Assembly: GCA_037969035.1 (NCBI GenBank)
Contig: JBBKWU010000019.1
Span: forward strand, 6,427 to 70,426
Direction of reading: 5' to 3'
Source: JBBKWU01 sp037969035
GTDB lineage: Bacteria; Pseudomonadota; Alphaproteobacteria; Micavibrionales; Micavibrionaceae
DNA: 64,000 bases
Made by a program: the position numbers and the translations under genes. The notes beneath the pieces were generated by a model, which saw only the letters and a list, made by a program, of their open reading frames with translations, did not search any database and was not told where the DNA came from. Below are positions 1 to 8,486 of the stretch, one piece after another (within the stretch, counting starts at the first letter, position 1; every line of letters starts with the position of its first letter).

Positions 1-967
1 AGGAAAGCATCTGTTCTAATGTGGCATTCACATGTTTGACTTTATCAAAACTGGCGGGCATGGCTAGCATGCGCCCTGTTTGCCATTCCGCAACGATAGA
101 GGCATCGGCGCCAGATTGATTGCGTGCGGCTAATCCAAAAGCGGTGAGTAGATATAAGTCGCTCTTATCCGCATTATTCAAAGCTTTCAGCTCTGTTCGG
201 AATTGATCTTCGGCTTGTTCTTTGTCGAATGATGCAAGCTCTAAAGGCTTCTTCCCCGGCCTGAATTCAGCACCGAATGTGGCAGCGAGCGCGTGGTTTA
301 AGTGTTCTTTGACAATGTTTCTTGCTTGCTTGGTGTCATCAATATTTTGATTGAACATCGGGCTGCATCTCATCATTTCATCGGTTAGAACGATAAGAAA
401 ATCCTCCAAGTTTTCGCTATTATTTATGACCTCTAAAATTTCAGCGCCATCGGATGCAGGAATATTGATGTCTGAATGTTCACCTCGACCCTCCACAGCA
501 TTGACGTATCTTGTCATTTCGGCTCTAAAGCTTGAAGTTTTTGACGTGTCTGTCTTTAAACGCAGATCAAAGCGATGCCGTGCGACGAGGCCATTCAGAA
601 TATGGACTCGGCGCAAACCGCCGGCGCCACGAAATCGGATGGTTTTCTCTATACCCTTTAAACTTTCCGAAACCCTGATTTTAGGTCGCGCTGAATCAGC
701 CGAAATAAAATGATCATAGGTTCGTTCCATAGTTTGCATGACGGCATCACCAAAGGCTTTAAATTCGTTTTGTGATGTTTTGGTCGGCGCATAATTTTTG
801 CGAAGGGCAGGGGCTTGTGATGGCGAGGGAGCATTAAAAACCTCATCGATGGCTTGCTTGACATTCTTTTGAGCAATGTCTTTCATGCGATGTATATCAT
901 CATGATTTTTGTTGATGTAGTGATCGCATTCTTCTTCCTGCATTACGGCGTCGCTTTCTTTGCTCAT
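1..967 (-). CDS. Unknown protein, C-terminus beyond the window
   Basis: An open reading frame runs leftward from the ATG at 967 to the window edge without a stop, giving at least 322 codons. It is preceded by a good ribosome binding site (GGAGAG about 6 bases before the ATG). The product is hydrophilic, rich in charged residues, starts MSKESDAVMQEEECDHYINK, and shows no signal peptide, membrane segment or motif I recognise. It is probably cytoplasmic. It is divergent from the cold-shock gene to its right. No function can be assigned. Confidence 0.75.
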   Translation of the reverse strand, partial: MSKESDAVMQEEECDHYINKNHDDIHRMKDIAQKNVKQAIDEVFNAPSPSQAPALRKNYAPTKTSQNEFKAFGDAVMQTMERTYDHFISADSARPKIRVSESLKGIEKTIRFRGAGGLRRVHILNGLVARHRFDLRLKTDTSKTSSFRAEMTRYVNAVEGRGEHSDINIPASDGAEILEVINNSENLEDFLIVLTDEMMRCSPMFNQNIDDTKQARNIVKEHLNHALAATFGAEFRPGKKPLELASFDKEQAEDQFRTELKALNNADKSDLYLLTAFGLAARNQSGADASIVAEWQTGRMLAMPASFDKVKHVNATLEQMLS

Positions 968-1288
968 CTATACTCTCCGTATAAAAACATGCTGTAGTAT
1001 AGGGGGTAAATAACATTATGTCAATAAAGGTGTGGTCGCTCATGGTGCTATTACTTACGGTGGTGGATAATACTGAGAAAGCAGATATGGCTGAATTTTG
1101 TTGACGTGGGGCGTAAAATAAGGCCTAGTCACCAATAAGTTTGATTGTTGTGTATAAAATACCATTTCTCTTTCGAAATCGTTCAGTTGTTAACTGAGGT
1201 AAATGATGCAATTGATTATCAGGCAAAAGAATTCAGTTACAAGGTTGTAGTTGAAAAAATACCTAGACTTGCATAAGGAGAAATTACA
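968..1288. other. Divergent intergenic region with cold-shock gene leader
   Basis: This 321-base gap separates the leftward unknown gene from the rightward cold-shock gene. The right half should be the csp 5' leader, since csp mRNAs usually carry long leaders. It contains TCAGTT (1183-1188), AACTGA (1192-1197) and TCAGTTA (1233-1239), which can form two mutually exclusive hairpins. No convincing promoter box was found. A purine-rich ribosome binding site (AAGGAG) precedes the csp start. Confidence 0.5.
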
Positions 1289-1495
1289 ATGGCAACAGGT
1301 ACAGTAAAATGGTTTAACCCAACTAAGGGTTTTGGTTTCATCGAGCCTACAGACGGCAGTGGCGATGTATTCGTACACATCAGTGCAGTTGAAGCGTCAA
1401 GCCTTAACGGTTTGAACGAAGGCGACAAAATTGAATTTGACGTTCAAGAAGAAAAAGGCAAGCAATCAGCTTGTAACTTGAGAGAAGCTGCTTAG
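1289..1495 (+). CDS. Cold-shock protein, CspA family
   Basis: A 68-residue single-domain cold-shock protein of the usual family length. The OB-fold RNA-binding motifs are present: RNP1 as KGFGFI near residues 13-18 and RNP2 as VFVHI near residues 30-34, after the typical MATGTVKWFN start. The family binds single-stranded RNA and DNA and melts RNA structure during cold or general growth. AAGGAG lies about 8 bases before the ATG. The gene is monocistronic, with a structured leader and a strong terminator behind it. Which csp paralogue this is cannot be told. Confidence 0.95.
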   Translation: MATGTVKWFNPTKGFGFIEPTDGSGDVFVHISAVEASSLNGLNEGDKIEFDVQEEKGKQSACNLREAA

Positions 1496-1523
1496 TTTTA
1501 GCGCTTTTTATATAATTTTAAAG

Positions 1524-1555
1524 ACACGGGTTACTTCGGTATCTCGTGTTTTTTT
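1524..1555 (+). terminator. Intrinsic terminator of the csp gene
   Basis: An 11-position stem (ACACGGG.. with ..TCGTGT) has one T-T mismatch and one G-T pair, is capped by a TTCG tetraloop, and is followed by a run of T. It lies 29 bases after the csp stop. Confidence 0.85.
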
Positions 1556-1642
1556 ATGTCTTGGTGACGGCACAACCATTTCCTTTGTCTTGCTCATGAT
1601 TATTTGCGCGGTATTTTTGTGAATATCGGTTAAAGTCAAAAT

Positions 1643-2971
1643 ATGTTTGAAGATGTCATCGATCATTTTGTCGAAAAAACACCCGTCATATTAATGATGC
1701 CATTTTTGGTTATCCTTACGCTGCTTGTGCATGAACTTGGTCATTATATGGCCGCGCGTCTGACGAGCATGAAGGTCGAGCGCGTTGTGATCGGCTTTGG
1801 TAAGTGTCTCTATAGCCGCACAGATAAAAACGGTACGGACTGGTTTATTCATCTTTGGCCGTTCAAGGCTTATGTTGGTATTGCTGATTTTGATGCGCAA
1901 AAGGATAAAATTTGGCGGCGTTTATTTGTGGTGCTCGCAGGGCCCTTTGCGAGCCTTATTTTGCCGTTTTTTGTCATGGCGAGCTTTTTTGTGTTCTTTG
2001 GGAAGCCTGTTTCTCCCGCAATGGTGACAGGGGTGGAGCTTCACAGACCTGCTTATGAAGCTGGCCTTCGCCCTGGCGATAAAATCACATCGATTGATGA
2101 TAATGCCATCACATATTCCGCGCAAATCTTGCCGTTCACGCGCAATACAACCGATAGGGCACTTGCCTTTGGTATTGAAACAAACGGCGTGTCGCGGCGT
2201 GTTGATATTAAGCCCGAGCTACGCAGCTACCGCGAGGAAAATGGCTTCGTCCGTGAGCATGGCGTGGTTGGTGTGTTGATGATGCAACTGCCGTATGATT
2301 ATGGGGCCCTTGATAGCGTGGACGGTATTAAAATCAATGGTAAAGATGATGCGCATGATGATATGGCGCGGAATTTGATTTATGAGCGTCTTGGCAAAAC
2401 AGCGACGATCGGTTTGAAATCAGAGGATCGAAAAATTTATGAGTATCTTGTCGATCTGCCGCGTGAATCAAATCCGAATATGATGGATGAAAAACATGAT
2501 GATTATGATTATTTCTTCATTGGGCGATTGCGCGACAACTATTATTTGCCGCTAGGGTTTGCGGCAAGTCTGCGCGAGGCAGCATCAAGAGATCTAGAGC
2601 TTATACGTAACGTAGCGAAAACACCGTTTAATCTGTTCCCTATTAACAAAGAATGGCTGCTGGAGGGCGGCGCGGTATCAAAACGGACATCGCCTGTTTT
2701 GCATCTTGTTTATCGTTTTGTGTTTTTGCTTTCGCTGTTTTCTGTGTTGATCGGGTTGATTAATTTGATTCCGTTTCCGGGGTTGGATGGCAGTGTCGTG
2801 CTGCTTGATGTCGTCGAAGCTGTGCAGCGAAAGAACCTGACACGAAAAGGCAAGGCATTGTGGATTTCAGGCGCACTGGCTGTGTTTTATATCGCCGTAT
2901 TTGCCTCCAACGCGCCCGACATGGAGGGCTATTACAGCTTCTTGATCGAAAAATTCACTGATGCGGGTTGA
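1643..2971 (+). CDS. rseP: Site-2 zinc metalloprotease, RseP/MmpA family
   Basis: A 442-residue polytopic inner-membrane protease. The zinc motif HELGH is at residues 30-34 in the first membrane helix. A PDZ-like domain follows at about residues 125-175 (region around GLRPGDKITSIDD). The second catalytic motif is LIPFPGLDG with the zinc-ligand aspartate at residue 382, flanked by C-terminal membrane helices. The family cuts membrane-bound anti-sigma factors and signal-peptide remnants within the bilayer. The gene is alone here and not next to bamA or dxr as in many proteobacteria, so this may be a paralogue rather than the housekeeping RseP. Confidence 0.85.
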   Translation: MFEDVIDHFVEKTPVILMMPFLVILTLLVHELGHYMAARLTSMKVERVVIGFGKCLYSRTDKNGTDWFIHLWPFKAYVGIADFDAQKDKIWRRLFVVLAGPFASLILPFFVMASFFVFFGKPVSPAMVTGVELHRPAYEAGLRPGDKITSIDDNAITYSAQILPFTRNTTDRALAFGIETNGVSRRVDIKPELRSYREENGFVREHGVVGVLMMQLPYDYGALDSVDGIKINGKDDAHDDMARNLIYERLGKTATIGLKSEDRKIYEYLVDLPRESNPNMMDEKHDDYDYFFIGRLRDNYYLPLGFAASLREAASRDLELIRNVAKTPFNLFPINKEWLLEGGAVSKRTSPVLHLVYRFVFLLSLFSVLIGLINLIPFPGLDGSVVLLDVVEAVQRKNLTRKGKALWISGALAVFYIAVFASNAPDMEGYYSFLIEKFTDAG

Positions 2972-3035
2972 TTAATTTGGCAATCAGAAAACGCAAAGCT
3001 TGAACTCCGCGCTAAAAATGGCTATATCCATAAGC

Positions 3036-3125
3036 GGAAGTCGGCGCGGGCGACGTTTTCGCGAACCGGGTCAGGACCGAAAGGTAGCAGCCACAACGAA
3101 CTTCATCGGGTCGTGTCCGGCTTCC
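3036..3125 (+). ncRNA. ffs: Signal recognition particle RNA (4.5S, small type)
   Basis: The conserved SRP domain IV is plain: GGTCAGGACC, GAAA tetraloop, then GGTAGCAGCC. Compared with the usual proteobacterial sequence, an apical pair has switched by covariation (T-A to A-T) and the GGAA loop is GAAA, which argues for a functional RNA. The ends pair as GGAAGTCGG (3036-3044) with CCGGCTTCC (3117-3125), which defines a 90-base molecule. It binds Ffh to target ribosomes making membrane proteins. The exact mature ends are inferred from the terminal stem. Confidence 0.88.
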
Positions 3126-3156
3126 ATTTTCTTTCATTCTCCGCTATAGTTCATGC

Positions 3157-3375
3157 ATGCCAAATGCAAATACATCCAAACGTCTACAAAGAATTGATCA
3201 TGCTTTTGCGATCGCGAGCAAGGGTGATTGGGCTGTGTGGCGCGAAGATATAAACAGCAATACACTCTGTATGATTAAAAGCATTTCCGAGGAAAGCGCT
3301 GATAGAATTATCGCTGTCATGAGAGAAGAAATTCATAAGCAGGATTACTGGAAAGAGCGGGTAAGACCAACATGA
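3157..3375 (+). CDS. Unknown 72-residue protein upstream of a GNAT gene
   Basis: A small hydrophilic protein of 72 residues with no motif I recognise. It is supported mainly by its four-base ATGA overlap with the following acetyltransferase gene, which suggests translational coupling. No clear ribosome binding site precedes the ATG. It begins 32 bases after the SRP RNA. The small gene plus GNAT layout resembles some toxin-antitoxin pairs, but the product is not a recognisable ribbon-helix-helix protein. Confidence 0.55.
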   Translation: MPNANTSKRLQRIDHAFAIASKGDWAVWREDINSNTLCMIKSISEESADRIIAVMREEIHKQDYWKERVRPT

Positions 3376-3773
3376 TCGAAATAAAATCCTCGAATGATAT
3401 GGCACCCCGAATTTTTGATGAATTAAAAAAATATAATGATCAATTCTTTCCGAAGGTAAATTACGAACCCGTTACTTTTTATGCAGAAGACGATGGCGCG
3501 TTCCTTGGTGGCCTTGACGGCTATAAAGCTTGGGATGGTTTTGAGATTTCAAACATGGTTGTTTTGAAGCGCAAACAAGGAATAGGGCGTAGGTTGATTG
3601 AGCAAGTCGAAGTTTATTGCTATGAACATAAGCTCACAAAAATAACGGCATGGACGTTGGACTTTCAGGCGCCAGAGTTTTATAAGAAATGCGGGTTTGA
3701 GTGTTTTGCCGTTGTCCCAAATTCAGCAGGCGAGCATGCGTGTCATTTTATGATTAAGCGTTTATCGTCATAG
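3372..3773 (+). CDS. GNAT-family N-acetyltransferase
   Basis: A 133-residue single GNAT domain. Motif A, the acetyl-CoA pyrophosphate loop, is seen as VVLKRKQGIGRRLI near residues 60-75. The later FYKKCGFE segment is the typical motif B end. The family transfers an acetyl group from acetyl-CoA to an amine; the substrate is unknown. The start overlaps the preceding 72-codon gene by four bases, so the two are probably co-translated. Confidence 0.85.
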   Translation: MIEIKSSNDMAPRIFDELKKYNDQFFPKVNYEPVTFYAEDDGAFLGGLDGYKAWDGFEISNMVVLKRKQGIGRRLIEQVEVYCYEHKLTKITAWTLDFQAPEFYKKCGFECFAVVPNSAGEHACHFMIKRLSS

Positions 3774-3835
3774 AGAATGCTTTTTTAGATGCTCTTGCTT
3801 GCAGTCAATGCGGAATCGCCTTAAACATAAGAGCT

Positions 3836-5545
3836 ATGACAGAGAATAATCCGAAAAAAGAAGCATACCGCGTTTTAGCGCGGAAATATCGTCCGCAAAA
3901 TTTTGATGCGTTAATCGGACAGGATGCGCTTGTGCGCACACTGAAAAACGCGATCGAAAGCGGACGCATCGCGCATGCATTTATGCTGACGGGTATTCGC
4001 GGCACGGGCAAAACCACCACCGCACGGATTATTGCCAAGGCGCTGAACTACACAGGCGCAGATGGAAAAGCAGGGCCAACAACGGGCGATACGAGCGATT
4101 GTGAAATCTGCCAAGCCATTTCCGAAGATCGCCATCCTGACGTCATTGAAATGGATGCCGCCAGCCATACGGGCGTTGATGACGTACGTGAAATTTTGGA
4201 CGGTGTTCGTTACGCGCCAAGTTCCGCACGTTACAAAATCTATATCATCGATGAAGTGCACATGCTCTCGAAATCCGCGTTCAACGCGCTTTTGAAAACG
4301 TTGGAAGAACCACCCGAGCATGTGAAGTTTATTTTTGCGACAACTGAAATCCGCAAAGTACCTGTGACGGTTTTATCCCGTTGCCAACGCTTTGACTTGC
4401 GCCGCATTGATGCGGTAACGCTTGCGGATTACTACAAAGAAATCGCAGGCAAAGAAGGCGTGAAAACCGAAGACGAAGCATTGACGATGATTGCGCGCGC
4501 GGCGGATGGGTCTGTGCGCGATGGTTTGAGCTTGCTCGACCAAGCCATGTCGCTGTCTTCTGATGAAATCACCGCAACACAAATCCAAGATATGCTCGGC
4601 CTTGCTGATCGTGGTAAAACGCTTGATATGCTTGAGCACGCCGTGAAGGGCGAATGTTCTGCTGCGCTTGATATATCGGCTGATTTATATAAAAGCGGGG
4701 CTGATCCTGTTGTCCTTATTCAAGACATGCTTGATTTTGTGCATCTTTTGACCAAGGCACGTGTTGTGCCGAATGGTGGCGAGGGCAATGCTGTTATGGC
4801 ACCCGAGATGAAAGATCGCATTGGCAGCCTGTCGATCAAAATGTCGATGCCGTCACTCAGTCGTGCGTGGCAGATATTGCTCAAAGGGATTGCCGAGGTG
4901 AATTCTGCGCCAAACCCGCAATCGGCCGCAGAAATGATTTTAATTCGCTTGTCTTATGCAGCCAATTTGCCCGACCCGAATGATCTGCTGAAGAAAATAA
5001 AAGCCGACATGGATAATGGCGTTGTCGCAACGCAAGCAGCGGCACAGCATGCCGCGCCTGCCCACGCTGAAGCACGTCAACCAGAGCCAGTTGCGCAGCT
5101 ACGCGCCATTGCTGGCGGTGGTATGGCAAGCGCACCTGCGCCTGTTGCGGTCGAGGATGAAGAGGCACAAGCACTTGAAATCGGCGTGATTGAAACGCTG
5201 GCGGATGTTGAACGTCTGGTGTCTTCTGGTCGTCATATGATTTTGGCGAGTGAAGTGTTCCACAATATGCATCTGGTGAAGATGGGTAAGGGGCATATCG
5301 AATTCCGCCCGACTGTGAACGCGCCGAAAGCACTGGCGTCTGATCTGGGTAAAGTCTTGCGCGACATGACAGGCGAGCGCTGGGTCGTGAGTGTGAGTGC
5401 GAGCGCAAATGGTGAACCCACACTGGCGATGCAACTCGCCGCCAAAGAACAAGCCGCGTTGAATGAGGTCAAAGCCCATCCAATTGTGAAAGAAGTGCTG
5501 GACATCTTCCCTGATGCACAGGTAAAAATTAGAACGAAGCAATAA
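3836..5545 (+). CDS. dnaX: DNA polymerase III subunits tau/gamma
   Basis: A 569-residue clamp-loader ATPase. Walker A is GIRGTGKT at residues 53-60; Walker B is IIDEVHML; the sensor region includes LEEPPEHVKFIFATTE and the arginine finger region follows. An Ala/Pro-rich linker lies near residues 400-440, then a tau-specific C-terminal domain. It loads the sliding clamp (dnaN product) onto primed DNA. The zinc module is unusual: only CEIC (Cys89, Cys92) remains of the normal four cysteines. It is followed by ybaB, the standard pairing, but recR is not next. No obvious frameshift heptamer for making gamma was seen. Confidence 0.95.
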   Translation: MTENNPKKEAYRVLARKYRPQNFDALIGQDALVRTLKNAIESGRIAHAFMLTGIRGTGKTTTARIIAKALNYTGADGKAGPTTGDTSDCEICQAISEDRHPDVIEMDAASHTGVDDVREILDGVRYAPSSARYKIYIIDEVHMLSKSAFNALLKTLEEPPEHVKFIFATTEIRKVPVTVLSRCQRFDLRRIDAVTLADYYKEIAGKEGVKTEDEALTMIARAADGSVRDGLSLLDQAMSLSSDEITATQIQDMLGLADRGKTLDMLEHAVKGECSAALDISADLYKSGADPVVLIQDMLDFVHLLTKARVVPNGGEGNAVMAPEMKDRIGSLSIKMSMPSLSRAWQILLKGIAEVNSAPNPQSAAEMILIRLSYAANLPDPNDLLKKIKADMDNGVVATQAAAQHAAPAHAEARQPEPVAQLRAIAGGGMASAPAPVAVEDEEAQALEIGVIETLADVERLVSSGRHMILASEVFHNMHLVKMGKGHIEFRPTVNAPKALASDLGKVLRDMTGERWVVSVSASANGEPTLAMQLAAKEQAALNEVKAHPIVKEVLDIFPDAQVKIRTKQ

Positions 5546-5573
5546 TTTTAGATATTCATAAAAGAGGACAATA

Positions 5574-5897
5574 ATGATGAACGTACAAGAAATGATGAAA
5601 CAAGCCAAAGTGATGCAAGATCGCATGCAAACAATGCAGGCTGAACTTGCTGAGGTCGAAGTGATCGGCGAAGCGGGCGGTGGTCTTGTGAAGGTTGTAA
5701 TGACATGTCGCGGCGAAGTACGCAAAGTGGAGCTGGCTCCTGAGATCGTTGATCGCGAAGAAATTGAAACGCTCGAAGATTTGATAATGGCGGCAATGAA
5801 CGCAGCGCGCCAGAATGCTGATCGTAAAATGGCCGAAGAAACACAAAAAATGATGCAAGACCTCGGTCTGCCGGCAAACATGGAATTGCCGATGTAA
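5574..5897 (+). CDS. ybaB: Nucleoid-associated protein, YbaB/EbfC family
   Basis: A 107-residue DNA-binding protein of standard family length, with an amphipathic N-terminal helix rich in Met, Gln and Lys, the GGGLVKVVMTCRGEVRKVEL core and a helical C-terminus. It probably dimerises and binds DNA as a nucleoid protein. It lies 28 bases after dnaX with an AGAGGA ribosome binding site. Two tandem ATGs (5574 and 5577) make the exact start ambiguous by one codon. Its stop shares one base (TAATG) with the next gene, replacing the usual recR neighbour. Confidence 0.93.
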   Translation: MMNVQEMMKQAKVMQDRMQTMQAELAEVEVIGEAGGGLVKVVMTCRGEVRKVELAPEIVDREEIETLEDLIMAAMNAARQNADRKMAEETQKMMQDLGLPANMELPM

Positions 5898-7108
5898 TGT
5901 GTGCGGCTCGTCCGAAACATTCAATAAAGACACAGAAGAAGGAGAGCCGTTCAAAACAGCTCTCGGGTAAAGCGGGAAAATTTATTTTTCTCGCTCTTCT
6001 TTTATGGCTGTCTTTTGCTGTCTCCGAAGACACCGCTAAGTTAACGCGCGAAACATTATCGGCGGCTTTTCTTACGGTGAGTTCCTTTGTCGCGTTGACG
6101 CTCGCGCTGTTTTATGTCTTAGAGCAAGGATTTAAGGTCGATACAGAAGCCCTACTGGATAAATACAGTAAGTACCACATTCCTATCGCAGCCTTTATGG
6201 GTGCGCTTCCTGGTTGCGGTGGTGCCATTGTGATTATCACGCAATATGTCGCAGGACGTTTGGGTTTTGGCAGCGTTGTTGCTGTGCTGACCTCGACCAT
6301 GGGGGATGCCGCGTTTTTGCTGATCGCGCAAGAACCTAAAACAGCTGCTATTGTCTATGTTATCAGCCTTATTGTCGGTGTTTTGTCGGGCTATGTCGTC
6401 GAAGCCATTCACGGTCAAGATTTTATGCGTAAACCTCGCAGTGATGCGCACGGTTTGATCGGTGATCTATGCGATACGCCTGAAAAACCCTCGCCCGTGC
6501 GTTATATCTGGCTCGCGCTGATTGTGCCTGCTGTTGTCTTTGGTATCGCTAGTGCCTTTCAGGTGAATACCGATTTATGGTTTGGGACGCTAGGCGTTTA
6601 CCATCCTGCTTTATGGATCGGGTTCGTTGGTGCGCTGTTATCGGTGCTGATGTGGGCGATGGCGGAAAATTCAGGGCCAAGCGTTACAAATCTTTCCTAC
6701 AGTGCCTTATGCGGGAATAACCGCGCCGATAATATTTTAATCCGCACGGCAATGGATACAAATTTTGTGACCGTCTGGGTGATTTGTGCGTTTTTAATGT
6801 TTGAGCTGACCGTCTTTTGGACGGGGTTTGATTTTGCGCGGTTGTTCTCATCGTGGGGCGTGCTTTTGCCGTTGATCGCGGTTGTGATCGGGTTCTTGCC
6901 GGGGTGCGGGCCGCAAATTTTGGTCACGACATTTTATTTGCAAGGGCTTATCCCGTTTTCCGCGCAGATCGCCAATGCGATTAGCAACGATGGCGACGCG
7001 CTTTTCCCTGCGATTGCGCTTGCCCCGAAAACAGCCATCCTCGCAACTGTGTATACTGCTATTCCAGCCTTGCTTCTTGGTTACGGGTTCTATTTTATAG
7101 GGATGTAA
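5897..7108 (+). CDS. Putative 10-TM heavy-metal exporter, ArsP_2-like
   Basis: A 403-residue polytopic inner-membrane protein made of two related halves. Each half carries a matching re-entrant-looking motif: GALPGCGGAIVI in the first and GFLPGCGPQILV in the second. This duplicated PGCG pattern and the roughly ten hydrophobic segments match the family annotated as putative 10TM heavy-metal or manganese transporter (PF11449). Substrate and direction are not known from sequence. It overlaps ybaB by one base and so is probably in the dnaX-ybaB transcript. The start is the coupled ATG; no separate ribosome binding site stands out. Confidence 0.75.
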   Translation: MCAARPKHSIKTQKKESRSKQLSGKAGKFIFLALLLWLSFAVSEDTAKLTRETLSAAFLTVSSFVALTLALFYVLEQGFKVDTEALLDKYSKYHIPIAAFMGALPGCGGAIVIITQYVAGRLGFGSVVAVLTSTMGDAAFLLIAQEPKTAAIVYVISLIVGVLSGYVVEAIHGQDFMRKPRSDAHGLIGDLCDTPEKPSPVRYIWLALIVPAVVFGIASAFQVNTDLWFGTLGVYHPALWIGFVGALLSVLMWAMAENSGPSVTNLSYSALCGNNRADNILIRTAMDTNFVTVWVICAFLMFELTVFWTGFDFARLFSSWGVLLPLIAVVIGFLPGCGPQILVTTFYLQGLIPFSAQIANAISNDGDALFPAIALAPKTAILATVYTAIPALLLGYGFYFIGM

Positions 7109-7125
7109 TTCAAGGAGAGAAATTT

Positions 7126-7941
7126 ATGCGCATTGCCACATGGAATATCAATTCTGTTCGATTAAGAGCACCACTGGTGCAGAAATTCGCAACAGAACAC
7201 AGCCCCGACATCATCTGTTTGCAAGAAACAAAAACCCCAGACGAGCATTTCCCGTTTGAGGCGATGAAAGACGCAGGGTACGAGCATATCCATATCAATG
7301 GCATGAAGGGCTATAACGGTGTGGCGGTATTATCGCGTGTACCGTTTGCCGCAAAAGCTGTCCACCACCGCGTTGGTAAGGAAGATTGCCGCCATATCGC
7401 CGTGTCCGTGCAGACAAAACAACATAAAAAACCTGTCGATATCCATTGTCTGTATATCCCCGCGGGCGGTGATGAGCCTGACCGTATGATCAATGAAAAA
7501 TTTGGGCATAAGCTAGATTTCGTGGATGAAATGACGGGCTGGTTCAAGGAAAACTACAGCAATGATGATCCGTTGGTCGCGGTGGGGGATTTCAACATTG
7601 CCCCACTAGAGCACGATGTCTGGTCACATAAACAGCTTTTGAAGGTGGTGTCCCACACCCCGATCGAGGTTGAAAAACTAACCGCGATGCAAGGCTCGCT
7701 GGATTGGCAAGATGCGGTACGTCATTTCGTGCCAGAGGACGAGAAATGCTATTCATGGTGGTCATACCGCAACCGTGATTGGGAAAAATCAAATCGTGGG
7801 CGGCGTTTGGATCATGTTTGGGTGACAAAACCGCTGATGCCGCAGTTAAAAGCGCAAAGCATTGTCGCGCCAATGCGGAGCTGGGAAAAGCCATCCGACC
7901 ACGTTCCTGTGATGATTGATCTTGATCTAGACGCAGCCTAA
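7126..7941 (+). CDS. xthA: Exodeoxyribonuclease III
   Basis: A 271-residue EEP-family nuclease of normal length. The start MRIATWNINSVRLR, the metal ligand in CLQETK, VAVGDFNIAP and the C-terminal SDHVPVMID with the catalytic histidine are all present. The family has AP endonuclease, 3'-5' exonuclease and 3'-phosphodiesterase activities in base excision repair. AAGGAG precedes the ATG, 17 bases after the transporter gene, so it may share its transcript. Confidence 0.95.
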   Translation: MRIATWNINSVRLRAPLVQKFATEHSPDIICLQETKTPDEHFPFEAMKDAGYEHIHINGMKGYNGVAVLSRVPFAAKAVHHRVGKEDCRHIAVSVQTKQHKKPVDIHCLYIPAGGDEPDRMINEKFGHKLDFVDEMTGWFKENYSNDDPLVAVGDFNIAPLEHDVWSHKQLLKVVSHTPIEVEKLTAMQGSLDWQDAVRHFVPEDEKCYSWWSYRNRDWEKSNRGRRLDHVWVTKPLMPQLKAQSIVAPMRSWEKPSDHVPVMIDLDLDAA

Positions 7942-7956
7942 ATGCAGCTTAGGTGC

Positions 7957-8115
7957 TTAGAAATCGACGCATTTACCGTCTTTTTCCCAATCGCCATAGC
8001 GCACAGGGTCTAATCCGCCGCGCCCGCCATGTTCCTTGGCGGGTTCGTCTTTTTTAACGTCCGTTTTCGCGTTTTCAGCGTCAGGCTTTTCTATTTTTTG
8101 CTTTTCTGTATTCAT
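7957..8115 (-). CDS. SDHAF4/DUF1674 family small protein
   Basis: A 52-residue protein on the reverse strand that is easily missed because of its size. The Lys/Glu-rich N-terminus is followed by the family signature near the C-terminus: GGRGGLDPVRYGDWEKDG then KCVDF. In mitochondria SDHAF4 helps assemble succinate dehydrogenase by binding flavinated SdhA; alphaproteobacterial members are probably similar. It is convergent with xthA (stops 16 bases apart) and divergent from the chorismate mutase gene. The signature is clear although no strong ribosome binding site is visible. Confidence 0.85.
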   Translation of the reverse strand: MNTEKQKIEKPDAENAKTDVKKDEPAKEHGGRGGLDPVRYGDWEKDGKCVDF

Positions 8116-8160
8116 GTGCTAAATATGACATCATCGATTAAAAAGAAAAGGCCTAAAACC

Positions 8161-8469
8161 ATGGACGTCAAAGAAATTATGAAACCCTACCGCCAGCGCA
8201 TTGATGATCTGGATGATAAAATCATTGAGCTATTGGTACAGCGCGCAGGCATTATCCGCGAAGTCGGACATTTAAAACATGAAAAGGGTATTCCATCCGT
8301 TATCCAGTCTCGCGTTGATGAAGTGCGTGAACGTAACGCCGCACATGCCGCAGAAAAAGGCCTTGATGCTGATCTAATCCGTGACATTTACGCGCGTTTG
8401 ATTGATTATAGCTGCAATCTGGAAGATGAAATCCGCGCAGAGCTTGCTTCCAAATCCTCTGCTGCTTAA
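8161..8469 (+). CDS. Chorismate mutase, AroQ class
   Basis: A 102-residue all-helical chorismate mutase of the short AroQ type. Expected conserved residues appear in YRQRIDDLDDKIIELLVQRA, the KHEKGIPSVIQSRVDEV stretch and the final helix. It converts chorismate to prephenate for phenylalanine and tyrosine synthesis. The reading frame is open further upstream, but that part is antisense to the SDHAF4 gene; the start at 8161 has AAAAGG upstream and matches family length. An ATG at 8125 is the alternative. rsmB follows after 17 bases. Confidence 0.85.
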   Translation: MDVKEIMKPYRQRIDDLDDKIIELLVQRAGIIREVGHLKHEKGIPSVIQSRVDEVRERNAAHAAEKGLDADLIRDIYARLIDYSCNLEDEIRAELASKSSAA

Positions 8470-8486
8470 TCAGGAATAAATAGACA

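Noticed and set aside
4881..5920. Long reverse-strand frames over dnaX and ybaB
   Set aside because: They are antisense shadows; the forward genes have full domain signatures.
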